From AWTP1-13 sp963840075 (GTDB lineage Bacteria; Pseudomonadota; Alphaproteobacteria; Rhizobiales; Hyphomicrobiaceae): a DNA stretch of 64,000 nucleotides. Positions 49,597-61,849 of the stretch are shown piece by piece. The translations under genes and the position numbers were made by a program. Each line of letters begins with the position of its first letter. Within the stretch, counting starts at the first letter, position 1. Under the pieces are notes generated by a model. It did not search any database. It was not told where the DNA came from and saw only the letters and a program-made list of their open reading frames with translations. The stretch covers positions 55,226-119,225 of the forward strand of contig CAWIXS010000046.1 in NCBI GenBank assembly GCA_963840075.1, in the 5' to 3' direction.

Positions 49597-49627
49597 ATGG
49601 GGTCAGACCCGCGGGGTCTGACCCCCA
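49597..49627. repeat. GGGGTCAGACCC palindrome, second locus
   Basis: ATGGGGTCAGACCC-GCG-GGGTCTGACCCCCAT. It sits 6 bases from the IalB gene's 3' end on the minus strand, where it could also terminate transcription. Matches 6299-6325. Confidence 0.6.
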
Positions 49628-49632
49628 TCCAC

Positions 49633-50454
49633 CTACTTCTTGCCGGGAGTTGCAGGAGGCTTCGTGTTGGGCTGCATCTTGTTGAGGTCCTCCTGCTGCT
49701 TCTTCATTTCCGCAATCAGCTGCTCGCGCCGCGCCTTGATGTCCTCCATCAGCTTCGCGCGCGCCTCGGCAAACTTCTTGGTGTCTGTCGGCGGACCTTT
49801 GAGCGCCTCGTTGAAGCCGGCCAGCGGAACCCTGAGGTTGACCCCGATGCCCGACAGGTTCGCCGTCGTGACGACGAAGCCGGCGCTGCTCTTGAGATAA
49901 TCGACGAGGTCCTCCTTGGCTTCAGCCTCGATGTGGCAGCCGACGATATTGCAGAACAGGAAGCCCATCTTCAGCGACTTCAGCTTGGTCTCCTCGCCCT
50001 TTGCGAGCTTCTCGTTCTTCTCGATCTTCGACCACAGGTCCTTGGGGAAGAAGGTCACGCCGACGCCCGCGGGCAGCACCACGCCCAGGGGCAGGATGAT
50101 CCTGAAGATCTGCTTCTCCTCCTTGTCCACCTTGACCTGGTTGAGCCCGGCGGAGACGATCACCATGCCGCTGTTGGCATCGATGCGCTCGGCCAGGGTG
50201 TGGCAGATGTTGACCTCTTTCTTCAGCTCCTTGCCCTCCTTGTCCTTGGCGGTGAGCGAGCCCTTGTCGCACAGCTTCACCCAGGAGCTCTTGGGCGTGC
50301 TGGTGGGCGCCTCGGCCTTCTTGTCGGTCTTCTTCTGCGCTTGCGCAGGGTCGGGGCTCAGCACGAATGACCACCCGAGCAGGAGCGTGACGGCGATGGC
50401 GGCAGCGCCCGCGAGGCGTGCGCCCATCCCGCAATGCCAATACGATTTCGCCAT
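49633..50454 (-). CDS. invasion-associated locus B (IalB) family exported protein
   Basis: A 273-residue protein with a signal peptide (ARLAGAAAIAVTLLLGWSFV, cleavage near AQAQ-KK). A Lys-rich linker and the IalB domain follow: WVKLCDKGSLTAKDKEGKEL, KEVNICHTLAERIDANSGMV, FRIILPLGVVLPAGVGVTFF and KMGFLFCNIVGCHIEAEAKE (four cysteines in the usual places). A Lys/Glu coiled coil and a Pro-rich tail end the protein. IalB proteins are periplasmic or outer-membrane-associated, linked to erythrocyte invasion in Bartonella, but are common in free-living Rhizobiales with unclear role. GGGAAAGG precedes the ATG at 50454. Confidence 0.82.
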   Translation of the reverse strand: MAKSYWHCGMGARLAGAAAIAVTLLLGWSFVLSPDPAQAQKKTDKKAEAPTSTPKSSWVKLCDKGSLTAKDKEGKELKKEVNICHTLAERIDANSGMVIVSAGLNQVKVDKEEKQIFRIILPLGVVLPAGVGVTFFPKDLWSKIEKNEKLAKGEETKLKSLKMGFLFCNIVGCHIEAEAKEDLVDYLKSSAGFVVTTANLSGIGVNLRVPLAGFNEALKGPPTDTKKFAEARAKLMEDIKARREQLIAEMKKQQEDLNKMQPNTKPPATPGKK

Positions 50455-50718
50455 GTTGTCGTTGACCTTTCCCTGGAAAGCCGGTCCCCTGCCGGCGTCG
50501 GCCGGATGCGTTATGCCGAAGGCGTTTATTGTGTTGCTTGCGCGTGCTAGGCAATAGGGGGCGGATTGCGGCAATCCCGTGACGGGCTGTGGACGGCGCT
50601 GGCGGCGGGAGGGCGAAGCAGCGCAGACGTTGCTACACGGCAACTCCGCCTCCAGGGCTGTCGCGCCAGGCCCGGTCCCGGGGTCCTATGCCGGACTGCT
50701 CATGCTGGACTGCACAAG

Positions 50719-52573
50719 GTGACACAGCGACGACGCGGCCACCTCCCCGGCGGGTCTCTTGCGCACAGGAGGCCCAATCTGGCGCGCCTGTGTGCTGCTC
50801 TGCTCGCGGCCGCAGTGGTCGCGCTCGCAGCCTGCAGCGCACGCGCAATCGACCGAGCCGGTGCACGGCCTCGCCATGCACGGCCTGCCCAAGCACCCCC
50901 CGGGCTTCAGCCATTTCCCCTACGTCAACCCCGACGCGCCGCGCGGCGGCAAGCTCGTGCTCGGGCAGCAGGGTACGTTCGACAGCCTCAACCCGTTCAT
51001 CATCAAGGGCGTGTCGGCGCACGGATTGCGCGACTACGTGTTCGAGAGCCTGCTGGCGCGCAGCGGCGACGAGCCTTTCACGCTCTACGGCCTGCTTGCG
51101 GAAAGCCTCGAGCTGCCGTCGGACAGGTCCTCCGTCACCTTCCATCTGCGGCCTGAGGCGAGGTTCGCCGACGGGCAGCCGATCACGCCCGAGGACGTGC
51201 TCTTCAGCCATGCCGTGCTCAAGGAGAAGGGCTGGCCCTATCATCGCTCGCACTACGGCAAGGTGGCCAAGGCCGAGAAGGTCGGCGAGCGCAGCGTGCG
51301 CTTCACCTTCAAGGCGGCAGGCGACCGCGAGGCCCCGCTGCTGCTCGGCCTCATGCCGATCCTGCCGAGCCACAAGCTCACCCCGGAGACGTTCGAGCGC
51401 ACCACCCTGGAGCCGCCGCTCGGCAGCGGCCCCTATGTGGTCGCGCGCGTCGACCCCGGGCGGTCGCTGGTCTACCGGCGCAATCCCGACTGGTGGGCGC
51501 GCGAGCTGCCGGTGGTGCGCGGGCGCTTCAACTTCGACGAGATCAGGGTCGACTATTTCCGCGATGCATCGACGCTGTTCGAGGCGTTCAAGGTCGGCGC
51601 CATCGACGTGCGGATCGAGGACGATCCGGTCCGCTGGGTCGACGGCTACCGCTTCGCTGCCGTGGAGGACGGCCGCGCCGTCAAGGCCGAGCCCGCGACC
51701 CAGCTGCCCTCGGGCATGCCGGCGCTCGTCTTCAACACACGACGGCCGCACTTCCAGGACCCCCGGGTGCGCCGCGCCTTCATCCTGGCGTTCGACGCCG
51801 AGTGGATCAACCGCAGCCTCTTCAACGGCGTCTACAAGCGCACCCAGAGCTACTTCGAGCGCTCCTACCTCTCCTCCCATGCCCGGCCGGCCGACGTAGC
51901 CGAGCGCACGCTCCTGGCGCCGTTCGCGGGCGAGGTGAAGCCGGAGGTGCTCGATGGCACCTTTCGCTTCCCCGGCAGCGACGGCAGCGGCGACAACCGG
52001 GCCAACCTGCGCGCCGCGCATCATCTGCTCAAGGAGGCCGGATACAAGCTCGAGGGCGGGCGCCTGACGAAGGGAAGCCAGCCGCTGACGGTCGAGTTCA
52101 TGGCCGAGACCAGGGCCCAGGAGCGTCTGGTGTTGAGCTTCCAGCGCATGCTGGCGCGGCTCGGCATCGAGCTCAAGGTCCGGCAGGTCGACAGCACGCA
52201 GTTCACCAAGCGCCTGTTGAGCTTCGACTACGACATGGTGCAGTGGACCTGGCCCGCCTCGCTGTCGCCCGGCAACGAGCAGATCAACCGCTGGAGCAGC
52301 CGCACCGCGACGAGCGAGGGAAGCCTGAACCTCGCCGGCGTGAGCAACCCGGCCGCCGATGCCATGATCGTGGCGCTGCTGCGGGCGGAGTCCGCGGAGG
52401 ACTTCAGGGCGGCCGTGCGCGCCTTCGACCGGGTTCTGGTGTCGGGCGACTATGCCATCCCGCTGTTCCACCTGCCGCGGGCGTGGGTCGCCTACTGGAG
52501 CCACCTCAAGCGCCCGTCGGTCGCCCCGCTCGGCGGCTTCGACATCGACACCTGGTGGACAGAGCGCAGGTGA
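50719..52573 (+). CDS. YejA-like oligopeptide ABC transporter substrate-binding protein, frameshift in signal peptide
   Basis: A family-5 solute-binding protein. The mature part starts HGLAMHGLPKHPPGFSHFPY and VNPDAPRGGKLVLGQQGTFD SLNPFIIKG, the hallmark of YejA-type receptors for microcin C-like and other peptides. Other motifs are ADGQPITPEDVLFSHAVLKE, LPSHKLTPETF, SGPYVVARVDPGRSLVYRRN and MVQWTWPASLSPGNEQINRW. The hydrophobic leader LARLCAALLAAAVVALAACS lies in a different frame starting at GTG 50719; a one-base slip near 50840 joins it to the body. The body alone has been extended from 50759 without a good signal peptide. Permease and ATPase genes are not adjacent. Confidence 0.82.
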
Positions 52574-52614
52574 GGCCACCGACGGGTGCAGCGCGCCGCG
52601 GGGGGCGAGCGGCC

Positions 52615-52800
52615 TCATCGGGCGTCCCCGTGGGGACCGGCGGCGATCCAGGGGCCATCCTCGGCGCGTGCCGACGCCTCGGCGGGCGCCTGCGGCTCGG
52701 CAATGCCGGGGGCAGAATAGGCGCCCTCCAGGGCCGCCACAGCCACCTCGCCGCCACGCACCGCCTGGGTATAGTGGCCGAGCGTCACGAAGGGCAGGTG
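52615..52800 (-). pseudogene. tyrosine integrase C-terminal remnant 1
   Basis: The frame reads FVTLGHYTQAVRGGEVAVAA and LEGAYSAPGIAEPQAPAEAS to a stop at 52615. TLxHYTQAVRGGExAVxALExAY is the C-terminal end of tyrosine recombinases, including the presumptive active Tyr. The body of the enzyme is missing. A second similar tail is 500 bases away. Confidence 0.55.
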
Positions 52801-53265
52801 AGCCCTGGAGCGGGCGCGCCGCGCACTGCGCCGTGGCGAAAGCGCGGGATGCAGCAGTGAAGGGATGTCGTCGCCTGCGCCGGAAGCTCAAGGCTCCCGG
52901 GCGGTTTGCCGCTTTGACAAATTGAGCTTTCGCGCGGCTGACCCGTCGTCAGCTGATCCTGCAATCAGCCGGGATCAGCGGAGAAGTGGAGGCCTTGTAG
53001 CCGCGATGGAACGAGCCGTATGGTCGCCCGCGATGCCGGCGACAAGCCGTCGTGACGCAAACATCTGCAGTCCTCCCAGACGGCGGAGGCGTGCCATGTT
53101 GTGATTTTGTGTGACGGACAGCACGCCTCCCGTGTCTTGCAGGTTACGGGGGCGCTACCAAACCCGTCAAACAGAAATCACGGCCGCGTGAGCACAAGAT
53201 ATCGTCCTGCAGCAGGTCTGTAGCAAAATGGCCCTCGCCTGGCGCGCCTCGGAGCCGAAGGGCGC
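52801..53265. other. spacer between two integrase remnants
   Basis: About 465 bases, AT-richer than surrounding genes (for example TTGTGATTTTGTGTGACGG). No tRNA-like attachment sequence and no convincing frame were found. Confidence 0.35.
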
Positions 53266-53475
53266 TCAGCCGGACTGTCCTTCGCTGCGCTTGCGTCCTG
53301 ATCCGGCGGCGTGCCGGCTTTCCGCATAAGCCTCCTCCAGGGCCTGCACCGCCGCCTCGCCGCCGCGTACCGCCTGGGTGTAGTGGCTCAGGGTCACGGT
53401 GGCATTGGCATAATGGCCGGCCAGCAAGGCGACGAGGCCCACCTCGATCCCCTTGGCCTGCAGGGTGCTGATGCG
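53266..53475 (-). pseudogene. tyrosine integrase C-terminal remnant 2
   Basis: The frame gives LQAKGIEVGLVALLAGHYAN then ATVTLSHYTQAVRGGEAAVQ and ALEEAYAESRHAAG. LLxGHxxxxVTLxHY is motif III plus the active-site Tyr region of phage-type integrases. Only ~65 residues remain, upstream of and divergent from nadE. The Arg-rich 5' extension is unrelated. Confidence 0.62.
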
Positions 53476-53529
53476 CCGGGCCCGGCGTCCCGATCTGCTG
53501 CGTTGCAGTCTGAGCTGTGCCGGTCCTAA

Positions 53530-55212
53530 ATGTGGGCCATGACGCACCCCATCAGCACCACGCTAAGGATCGCCCTCGCGCAGCTCAATGCGGTGGTCGG
53601 CGACCTCGCCGGCAACGCCGCGAAGTTGCGCAGGGCCCGTGCCCAGGCCGCCGCCAAGGGCGCAGACCTTGTCCTATACCCGGAGCTCTTCATCACCGGC
53701 TATCCCCCCGAGGACCTGGTGCGCAAGCCGGCGTTCGCGGCCGCCGCCAGGGCCATGGTGGAGGCGCTGGCGCCCGAGACCGGCGACGGCGGCCCCGGCA
53801 TCATCGTCGGCACCATCTGGCCGGAGGACGGCAAGCTCTACAACTCGATTGCGCTGCTCGACGGCGGCCGCCTGGCGGGGGTGCGCCACAAGGTCGAGCT
53901 GCCCAACTACGGGGTGTTCGACGAGAAGCGCGTGTTCGACCAGGGGCCCATGCCGGGGCCCGTCAACTTCCGCGGCGCGCGCCTCGGCGTGCCGATCTGC
54001 GAGGACATCTGGAAGGACGAGGTCACCGAGTGCCTGCAGGAGACGGGCTCGGAGATCCTGCTCGTTCCGAACGGCTCGCCGTTCGACTGGCCCAAGCCCG
54101 ACATGCGCATGAACGTGGTGGTGGCGCGCGTGACGGAGACCGGGCTGCCCCTCGTCTATCTCAACCAGGTGGGCGGCCAGGACGAGTTGGTGTTCGACGG
54201 CGCCTCGTTCGTGCTCAACGCCGATAAGCAACTCGCCGTCCAGCTGCCGGCCTGGGAGGAGGCGCTGGAGATCGTGGACTTCCGCCGCGCGCCGATGGGC
54301 TGGAAGGCCGACATCGGGCTCAGGGCGCCCTTGGAGTCGGGCGAGGCGGCCGCCTACCAAGCCTGCCTGCTGGGGCTGCGGGACTATGTCGACAAGAACG
54401 GCTTTCCGGGCGTGGTGCTTGGGCTGTCGGGGGGCATCGACTCCGCGCTCGTCGCGGCGCTCGCCGTCGACGCTCTCGGGCCCGAGCGGGTGCACTGCGT
54501 GATGTTGCCCTACCGCTACACCTCCAGCGCCAGCCTCGCCGATGCGGCGGCCTGCGCCGAGGCGCTGGGCGTGCGCTACGACATCGTCCCCATCACCGCG
54601 CCCGTGGAGGGGTTTGCCAAGGAGCTGGCCGGCCTGTTCGCCGGCACGCCGCCCGGCACAACGGAGGAGAACATCCAGAGCCGGGTGCGCGGCACCACCC
54701 TGATGGCGATCTCCAACAAATTTGGCGCCATGGTGCTGACGACAGGCAACAAGAGCGAGATGTCGGTGGGCTATGCCACGCTCTACGGCGACATGAACGG
54801 CGGCTTCAACCCCATCAAGGACCTGTACAAGATGGAGGTCTACCGCCTCGCGCGCTGGCGCAACGCCCATGTGCCGAAGGGCGGCAGGGGGCCCGGCGGG
54901 GTGGTGGTGCCGGAGAACATCTTGACGAAAGCGCCGTCGGCCGAGCTGCGCGAGAACCAGACCGACCAGGACTCGCTGCCGCCCTATCCGGTGCTGGACG
55001 ACATCCTGGCGTGCCTGGTGGAGAAGGAGATGCCGCTCGCCGACATTATCGCGCGCGGGCACGATGCGGCCACCGTGAAGAAGGTTGAGCGGCTGTTGTA
55101 CTTGGCCGAGTACAAGCGCCGCCAGGCCGCGCCGGGCGTGAAGATCTCCGCCCGCAACTTCGGGCGGGACCGGCGGTATCCGATCACCAACAGGTTCCGG
55201 GAGGAGGTGTGA
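53530..55212 (+). CDS. nadE: glutamine-dependent NAD+ synthetase
   Basis: NadE makes NAD+ from deamido-NAD+ with ammonia channelled from glutamine. The 560-residue protein has an N-terminal nitrilase-type glutaminase with the Glu-Lys-Cys triad: LVLYPELFITGYPPEDL (Glu), VRHKVELPNYGVFDEKR (Lys) and GVPICEDIWKDEV (Cys). The C-terminal NAD synthase domain has the P-loop VLGLSGGIDSALVAALA, MLPYRYTSSASLADAAA, TTGNKSEMSVGYATLYGDMN and PSAELRENQTDQDSLPPYPV. The alternative ATG at 53539 (MTHPIS) may be the real start. Length is normal and the frame intact. Confidence 0.95.
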   Translation: MWAMTHPISTTLRIALAQLNAVVGDLAGNAAKLRRARAQAAAKGADLVLYPELFITGYPPEDLVRKPAFAAAARAMVEALAPETGDGGPGIIVGTIWPEDGKLYNSIALLDGGRLAGVRHKVELPNYGVFDEKRVFDQGPMPGPVNFRGARLGVPICEDIWKDEVTECLQETGSEILLVPNGSPFDWPKPDMRMNVVVARVTETGLPLVYLNQVGGQDELVFDGASFVLNADKQLAVQLPAWEEALEIVDFRRAPMGWKADIGLRAPLESGEAAAYQACLLGLRDYVDKNGFPGVVLGLSGGIDSALVAALAVDALGPERVHCVMLPYRYTSSASLADAAACAEALGVRYDIVPITAPVEGFAKELAGLFAGTPPGTTEENIQSRVRGTTLMAISNKFGAMVLTTGNKSEMSVGYATLYGDMNGGFNPIKDLYKMEVYRLARWRNAHVPKGGRGPGGVVVPENILTKAPSAELRENQTDQDSLPPYPVLDDILACLVEKEMPLADIIARGHDAATVKKVERLLYLAEYKRRQAAPGVKISARNFGRDRRYPITNRFREEV

Positions 55213-56074
55213 GGCGGGTGCGCTGCGCCTCCTGCACCCCACCGATTATGCAACCGACCAGCAGGTGGGCCCGCCAAGCGACGGGCGCCTGCCCCCTCGG
55301 TTTGCGATAACCGTAGACAGTGCAGGCGAGCCTGAAGGATACTCGCTGTCAGTTTAGCTACTTTTTTGCTGGGGGACCAACCAATGTGTGATGTCCCGGC
55401 GCACTACGGCGAGGCCGTCATGGTGCCAAGCGAGCATGACCTATACCAACCGCTTGCAAGGCTACGTCCTTGAGGGCTTCTTTGCGCGCAGCAAGGTCGG
55501 CTGGCCACAGCGGCAATATGCGCGTCGTTACTGGCGGAGACTGGTTAGGTTCCAGCAGCTCGGGGTGGAACATGGACCAACCCAGTGTCGGCAGTGGTGA
55601 TCTGGCGTTCGCAGAGTTTGCTGCGACGGCGGAGCGTCCGGCTCTCAGCTCGAGGTAGACGAAGGCGGGTGAAAGTCTTCAGAGCGATGCTGCCAGCTCA
55701 ATTGCGCACACGCTGGGTTTGGTGGCCTCCATAGCTCGTCGGCATCGTGGTCCATCGCTACGGGCATCTCCAGAGCGCTGACCAAGTCGCTGCACTCCAC
55801 TTGCAAGCGCTGCGTCGAACCGACCCAACCACCGGCCAACTTTAGGCTTGAGAGGTACAAGACCAATCGAAGACAGCTGGGCGTGGCCCTACGGCATTGG
55901 ATTGATAACGGTTCACGATCCTGGAAATCTTGGCACGTTCGAGATCAGACGGATGGCTGCGGAGCAAGCACCGTCGCGCCCGATGAGGTCGACGAGTTCA
56001 TGTTCAACGCGGTTCGATGCGCACAGCCAGGATCTTGTCGTTGAGGGACTGAAGCGGTTCTGTGCGGGTCCGCT
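55213..56074. other. 860 bp region with no supported gene
   Basis: It is AT-richer than nadE and lies between nadE and the parA operon. Small frames on both strands (for example 55388-55600 and 55645-55866) have no recognisable family. A VHDPGNLGT string near 55914 recalls SpoU methyltransferases, but its flanks do not support that. It is probably decayed transferred DNA. Confidence 0.35.
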
Positions 56075-56966
56075 ATGATCAAGACTGCGGTCGCCAACCT
56101 CAAGGGCGGCGTCGGCAAGTCAACGACGACGCTGTTTCTCGCCGAGCACTGTGGCACTCTTCCAGCAGCGCAAGATCCTGGTCATCGATCTCGATCCGCA
56201 GGCCAATGAGGCCAGCTACATGCTGCTCTTTCCCGGGCGGGAGTTGAGCACGCAGAGCACGCAGGCCAGACGCTGCCGCACTTGTTGGAGGGTGTTCAAG
56301 GGCCACAGCTCAATCCGATGGCATATGTCGTCCCGAGAGCGGTATTGCGAAATCAGGGACGACGCGGTGGGCACGTCGATTGTGCCTTCGATCCCGAAGC
56401 TATGGTTCGGACAACACGATTTCGATCGGGGACTCTACTTGTCCGGAAAAGATCCCGTCGAGGTACTGATTGGCATCTTGAATGCGTTCATGGACAGTAT
56501 CGCGGATCACTTTCATTGCATTTTGTTTGATTGTCCTCCCGGCTTCGGCACATCGTCTCGAGCCGCGCTGCGACTCGCCGATCATGTCATTGCGCCAACG
56601 ATTGCCGACTATACCTCGATGCGGAGCCTGCAAGACTTTGTCACCTTAGGTCTCCGGGGGACGCTGGGGCTGGAGGGAGAGAACAACTTGCACGTTGTCG
56701 TATCGAAGTTCACCGGATCGAACAGCCAGCGGCAAGCCTTGGACATCCTCAGGGAAGCGTACCATGTGCGCGACCCCGTGATTCCCATGCGCGATCAGGT
56801 CCAGGTGGTTGCGGAGCGTCATGCCACGCGGTCCCGTACCTATGCACAGAAGTACGGTAGACCCCACCTGCGGCCCCTGAGGCCACATGTGAAGGGGCTG
56901 TCAGATGCACTCTATGGGCTTATATTTGAACCGAGGATGAGTTGGCTACAGGAGCCTCTCCCATGA
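56075..56966 (+). CDS. ParA/MinD-like ATPase, one frameshift
   Basis: The start MIKTAVANLKGGVGKSTTTL gives the deviant Walker A (KGGVGKST). A one-base slip near 56147 (GCACTGTGGCACT) moves to the frame VALFQQRKILVIDLDPQANE with Walker A' Asp (DLDPQAN). HCILFDCPPGFGTSSRAALR (Walker B) and PTIADYTSMRSLQDFV follow. The protein would be ~296 residues: a ParA-type partition or positioning ATPase, without an N-terminal helix-turn-helix. No ParB or parS was recognised. Lower GC than neighbours suggests transfer from a plasmid or island. It overlaps the next gene by ATGA. Confidence 0.75.
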
Positions 56967-57340
56967 CCACGCATCGGACGATCGATCCTGCAGAAGCGCT
57001 CAATGGCCTCTTCCAAGTCGTGCGGGAAGAAGCGCTCAGCAACCCAAAGTTCGCACGTCGGCTGCTTGAGATAGTGGGCTACACGGTCGAATTCCGGGGA
57101 GAGGAAGCGCTTGCTGCAGTCGATCCCGTTCTCATTGCCCAGCGCGGCCCGGAGGAGTTTCGTCGAACGTTCCTTTCCATGAGCTTGAAGGACATCAAGA
57201 AGATTGGAAAGGACTTCAGTCTTGTGGAGGCACACGAGACCAACAGAAAGCCGATCGGGGCGCTTGTGGACCTCCTTTGGGAGCGCGCGCGAGAGCGCGC
57301 GTACGATCTCTTTCCACGGGCGCGCGAAGCAGCCGAGTGA
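56963..57340 (+). CDS. unknown partner of the ParA-like ATPase
   Basis: A 125-residue acidic helical protein starting at the ATG that overlaps the parA stop. The first half, EALNGLFQVVREEALSNPKF then ARRLLEIVGYTVEFRGEEAL, is followed by FLSMSLKDIKKIGKDFSLVE and KPIGALVDLLWERARERAYD. The latter resembles a SAP/Rho-N-like nucleic-acid-binding helical hairpin (LKxIxK...xxLVDLL). It has no ParB features. Translational coupling implies it works with the ATPase, perhaps as the cargo adaptor; this is inference. A bidirectional terminator follows after about 30 bases. Confidence 0.6.
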   Translation: MTTHRTIDPAEALNGLFQVVREEALSNPKFARRLLEIVGYTVEFRGEEALAAVDPVLIAQRGPEEFRRTFLSMSLKDIKKIGKDFSLVEAHETNRKPIGALVDLLWERARERAYDLFPRAREAAE

Positions 57341-57370
57341 ACTGAGGGCTGAAACTCTGAGCCAAATGTG

Positions 57371-57397
57371 AGAACGGCCGCACGAGGCGGCCGTTCT
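57371..57397. terminator. bidirectional terminator between the parA operon and groEL
   Basis: AGAACGGCCGC-ACGAG-GCGGCCGTTCT, an 11-pair perfect stem, followed on the plus strand by TCTTTC. It lies between two convergent operons and can serve both. Confidence 0.75.
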
Positions 57398-57424
57398 TCT
57401 TTCGATGCACGGTAAGCGTCAGCG

Positions 57425-60574
<3,150 letters not shown>

Positions 60575-60676
60575 GGCTGGGTTAGCTCCTACAACTTGAA
60601 TTGCGGTCTGGTGTGGAGGGAGGAGGGGGAATGCGGGACGGGCGCCATGGGCTGCGGCCGGCGCTGGCGGCGCGAA

Positions 60677-60967
60677 CTACTTCTCCAGCACCCCCATGAT
60701 GTCGCTCTCCTTCATGATGAGCAGCTCCTGCCCGTCGATCTTGACCTCGGTGCCGGACCACTTGCCGAACAGGATCTTGTCGCCCTTCTTCACGTCGAGG
60801 GGCACGAGCTTGCCGGACTCGTCGCGGGCGCCGGGGCCGGCGGCGATGATCTCGCCCTGCTGGGGCTTCTCGGCGGCGGTGTCCGGGATGATGATGCCAC
60901 CGGCCGACTTGGTCTCGGCTTCCACGCGGCGCACCGCCACGCGGTCGTGCAAAGGACGGAATTTCAT
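60677..60967 (-). CDS. groES: co-chaperonin GroES
   Basis: A 96-residue heptameric cap of GroEL: MKFRPLHDRVAVRRVEAETK, the mobile loop SAGGIIIPDTAAEKPQQGEI, AAGPGARDESGKLVPLDVKK and GDKILFGKWSGTEVKIDGQE, LLIMKESDIMGVLEK. All conserved positions, including GGIxxPD in the GroEL-contacting loop, are present. The start at 60967 is set by CGGAGAG upstream; longer upstream reading crosses the operator. It is first gene of the groES-groEL operon, 102 bases before groEL. The frame is intact. Confidence 0.95.
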   Translation of the reverse strand: MKFRPLHDRVAVRRVEAETKSAGGIIIPDTAAEKPQQGEIIAAGPGARDESGKLVPLDVKKGDKILFGKWSGTEVKIDGQELLIMKESDIMGVLEK

Positions 60968-61040
60968 GAGACAAAACTCTCCGATTTTCAGAGGGTTAGC
61001 GGCCATCGGCCGGGTGTGACAAACACTGAGGATGGGGTTG

Positions 61041-61067
61041 TTAGCACTCACTTTTGTCGAGTGCCAG
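61041..61067 (-). promoter_or_regulatory. CIRCE operator (HrcA site) upstream of groES
   Basis: TTAGCACTC-N9-GAGTGCCAG. The left arm is a perfect CIRCE half-site; the right arm differs from GAGTGCTAA in the last two positions (CAG versus TAA region). It lies 74 bases upstream of the groES start, where HrcA would repress the operon until heat shock. Confidence 0.85.
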
Positions 61068-61362
61068 CAACCGGCGGCTCCAAATAGACAAGGGCCGGCG
61101 CCGTGTCAAGGTATCGGCGCAGAGTTAACAAGCTCCAGTCTCGCCTCGCAGCTTGGGGCGTCGCGAAAGGTGCAAACAAGTGGCCCCCCGTACCTGGGCC
61201 GCTTTGGCAGGCAGGGCGGGTTGAGGTGCCGTTGGTGGACGCTCAGGCCACTTGACTCGCACGCCACATTGCCTACATTCTCGCACAACGGTGACAGAAC
61301 ATCCGCCAGCAAACAATAAGAGAGCCTGCGCCATGGCCCGCAAGACTGCTGCATCCACCGAT

Positions 61363-61410
61363 CGTGATGTCGTGAAATCGTGAAATCGTGAAATCGTGAA
61401 ATCGTGAAGT
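61363..61410 (+). repeat. left 8-mer array of the S23 unit
   Basis: Six units of CGTGAAAT or one-base variants, head to tail, ending 3 bases before the S23 ATG. A ribosome binding site is hardly possible outside the array, so translation signals must lie in the repeat. Confidence 0.85.
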
Positions 61411-61413
61411 GGG

Positions 61414-61821
61414 ATGGGAGTATCCACAAAAGTGACTGATGGATCGCCTGTTCGGTCTTACAAGGACCTGGAGGTGTGGCGCGTGGCCATGGATCTCGCG
61501 GTTGCTTGCTACAAAACAACCTCAACGTTTCCGCGTGAAGAGACTTACGGTTTGACCGCGCAGATCCGCCGCTCCGCGGTGTCCATTGCGGCCATATATC
61601 GCGGAGTGTTACGGAAGAGAACGACGTCCTCGTTCGTTCACTTCCTCCGTATCGCGCAGGGTTCCCTCAAGGAGGTTGAAACCCAACTGTCCTTGGTTGA
61701 GCGCGTTGAAATACGTCCCGCGGCACCATTGGGCCCCCTCTTCAACTTGTGCGAGCGGGTGAGCAAGATGCTTCGAAACCTGATCCGATCGCACGAGAAA
61801 CAATCCGAAGCCGAGAGATGA
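61414..61821 (+). CDS. four-helix-bundle (S23/IVP-like) protein
   Basis: A 135-residue protein of the S23 family, first known from 23S rRNA intervening sequences. SYKDLEVWRVAMDLAVACYK and FPREETYGLTAQIRRSAVSI are canonical helices 1-2; FVHFLRIAQGSLKEVETQLS is the canonical third helix; FNLCERVSKMLRNLIRSHEK is the fourth. Between them the usual ANIAEGxGR loop is misread as AAIYRGVLRKRTTSS; NIAECYGRERR is recoverable in another frame, so two compensating indels are likely. The biochemical role is unknown; related Avd proteins in diversity-generating retroelements bind nucleic acid. It is not inside an rRNA gene here but is flanked by inverted 8-mer arrays. Confidence 0.78.
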   Translation: MGVSTKVTDGSPVRSYKDLEVWRVAMDLAVACYKTTSTFPREETYGLTAQIRRSAVSIAAIYRGVLRKRTTSSFVHFLRIAQGSLKEVETQLSLVERVEIRPAAPLGPLFNLCERVSKMLRNLIRSHEKQSEAER

Positions 61822-61849
61822 CCATCGCCGCCCGCTGTGGGCTCTAACT

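Noticed and set aside
50633..52891. Long minus-strand frame opposite the YejA-like gene
   Set aside because: Antisense shadow. Only the separate frame at 52615-52800 has a real (integrase-like) signal.
55848..56078. Possible SpoU-type RNA methyltransferase (VHDPGNLGT)
   Set aside because: Only a nine-residue match. The surrounding sequence lacks the knot-fold motifs and the frame is short.
61363..61410. CRISPR-like array
   Set aside because: Units are 8 bp, directly adjacent and without spacers; no cas genes are nearby. The same argument applies to the arrays at 23220, 25374 and 47044.
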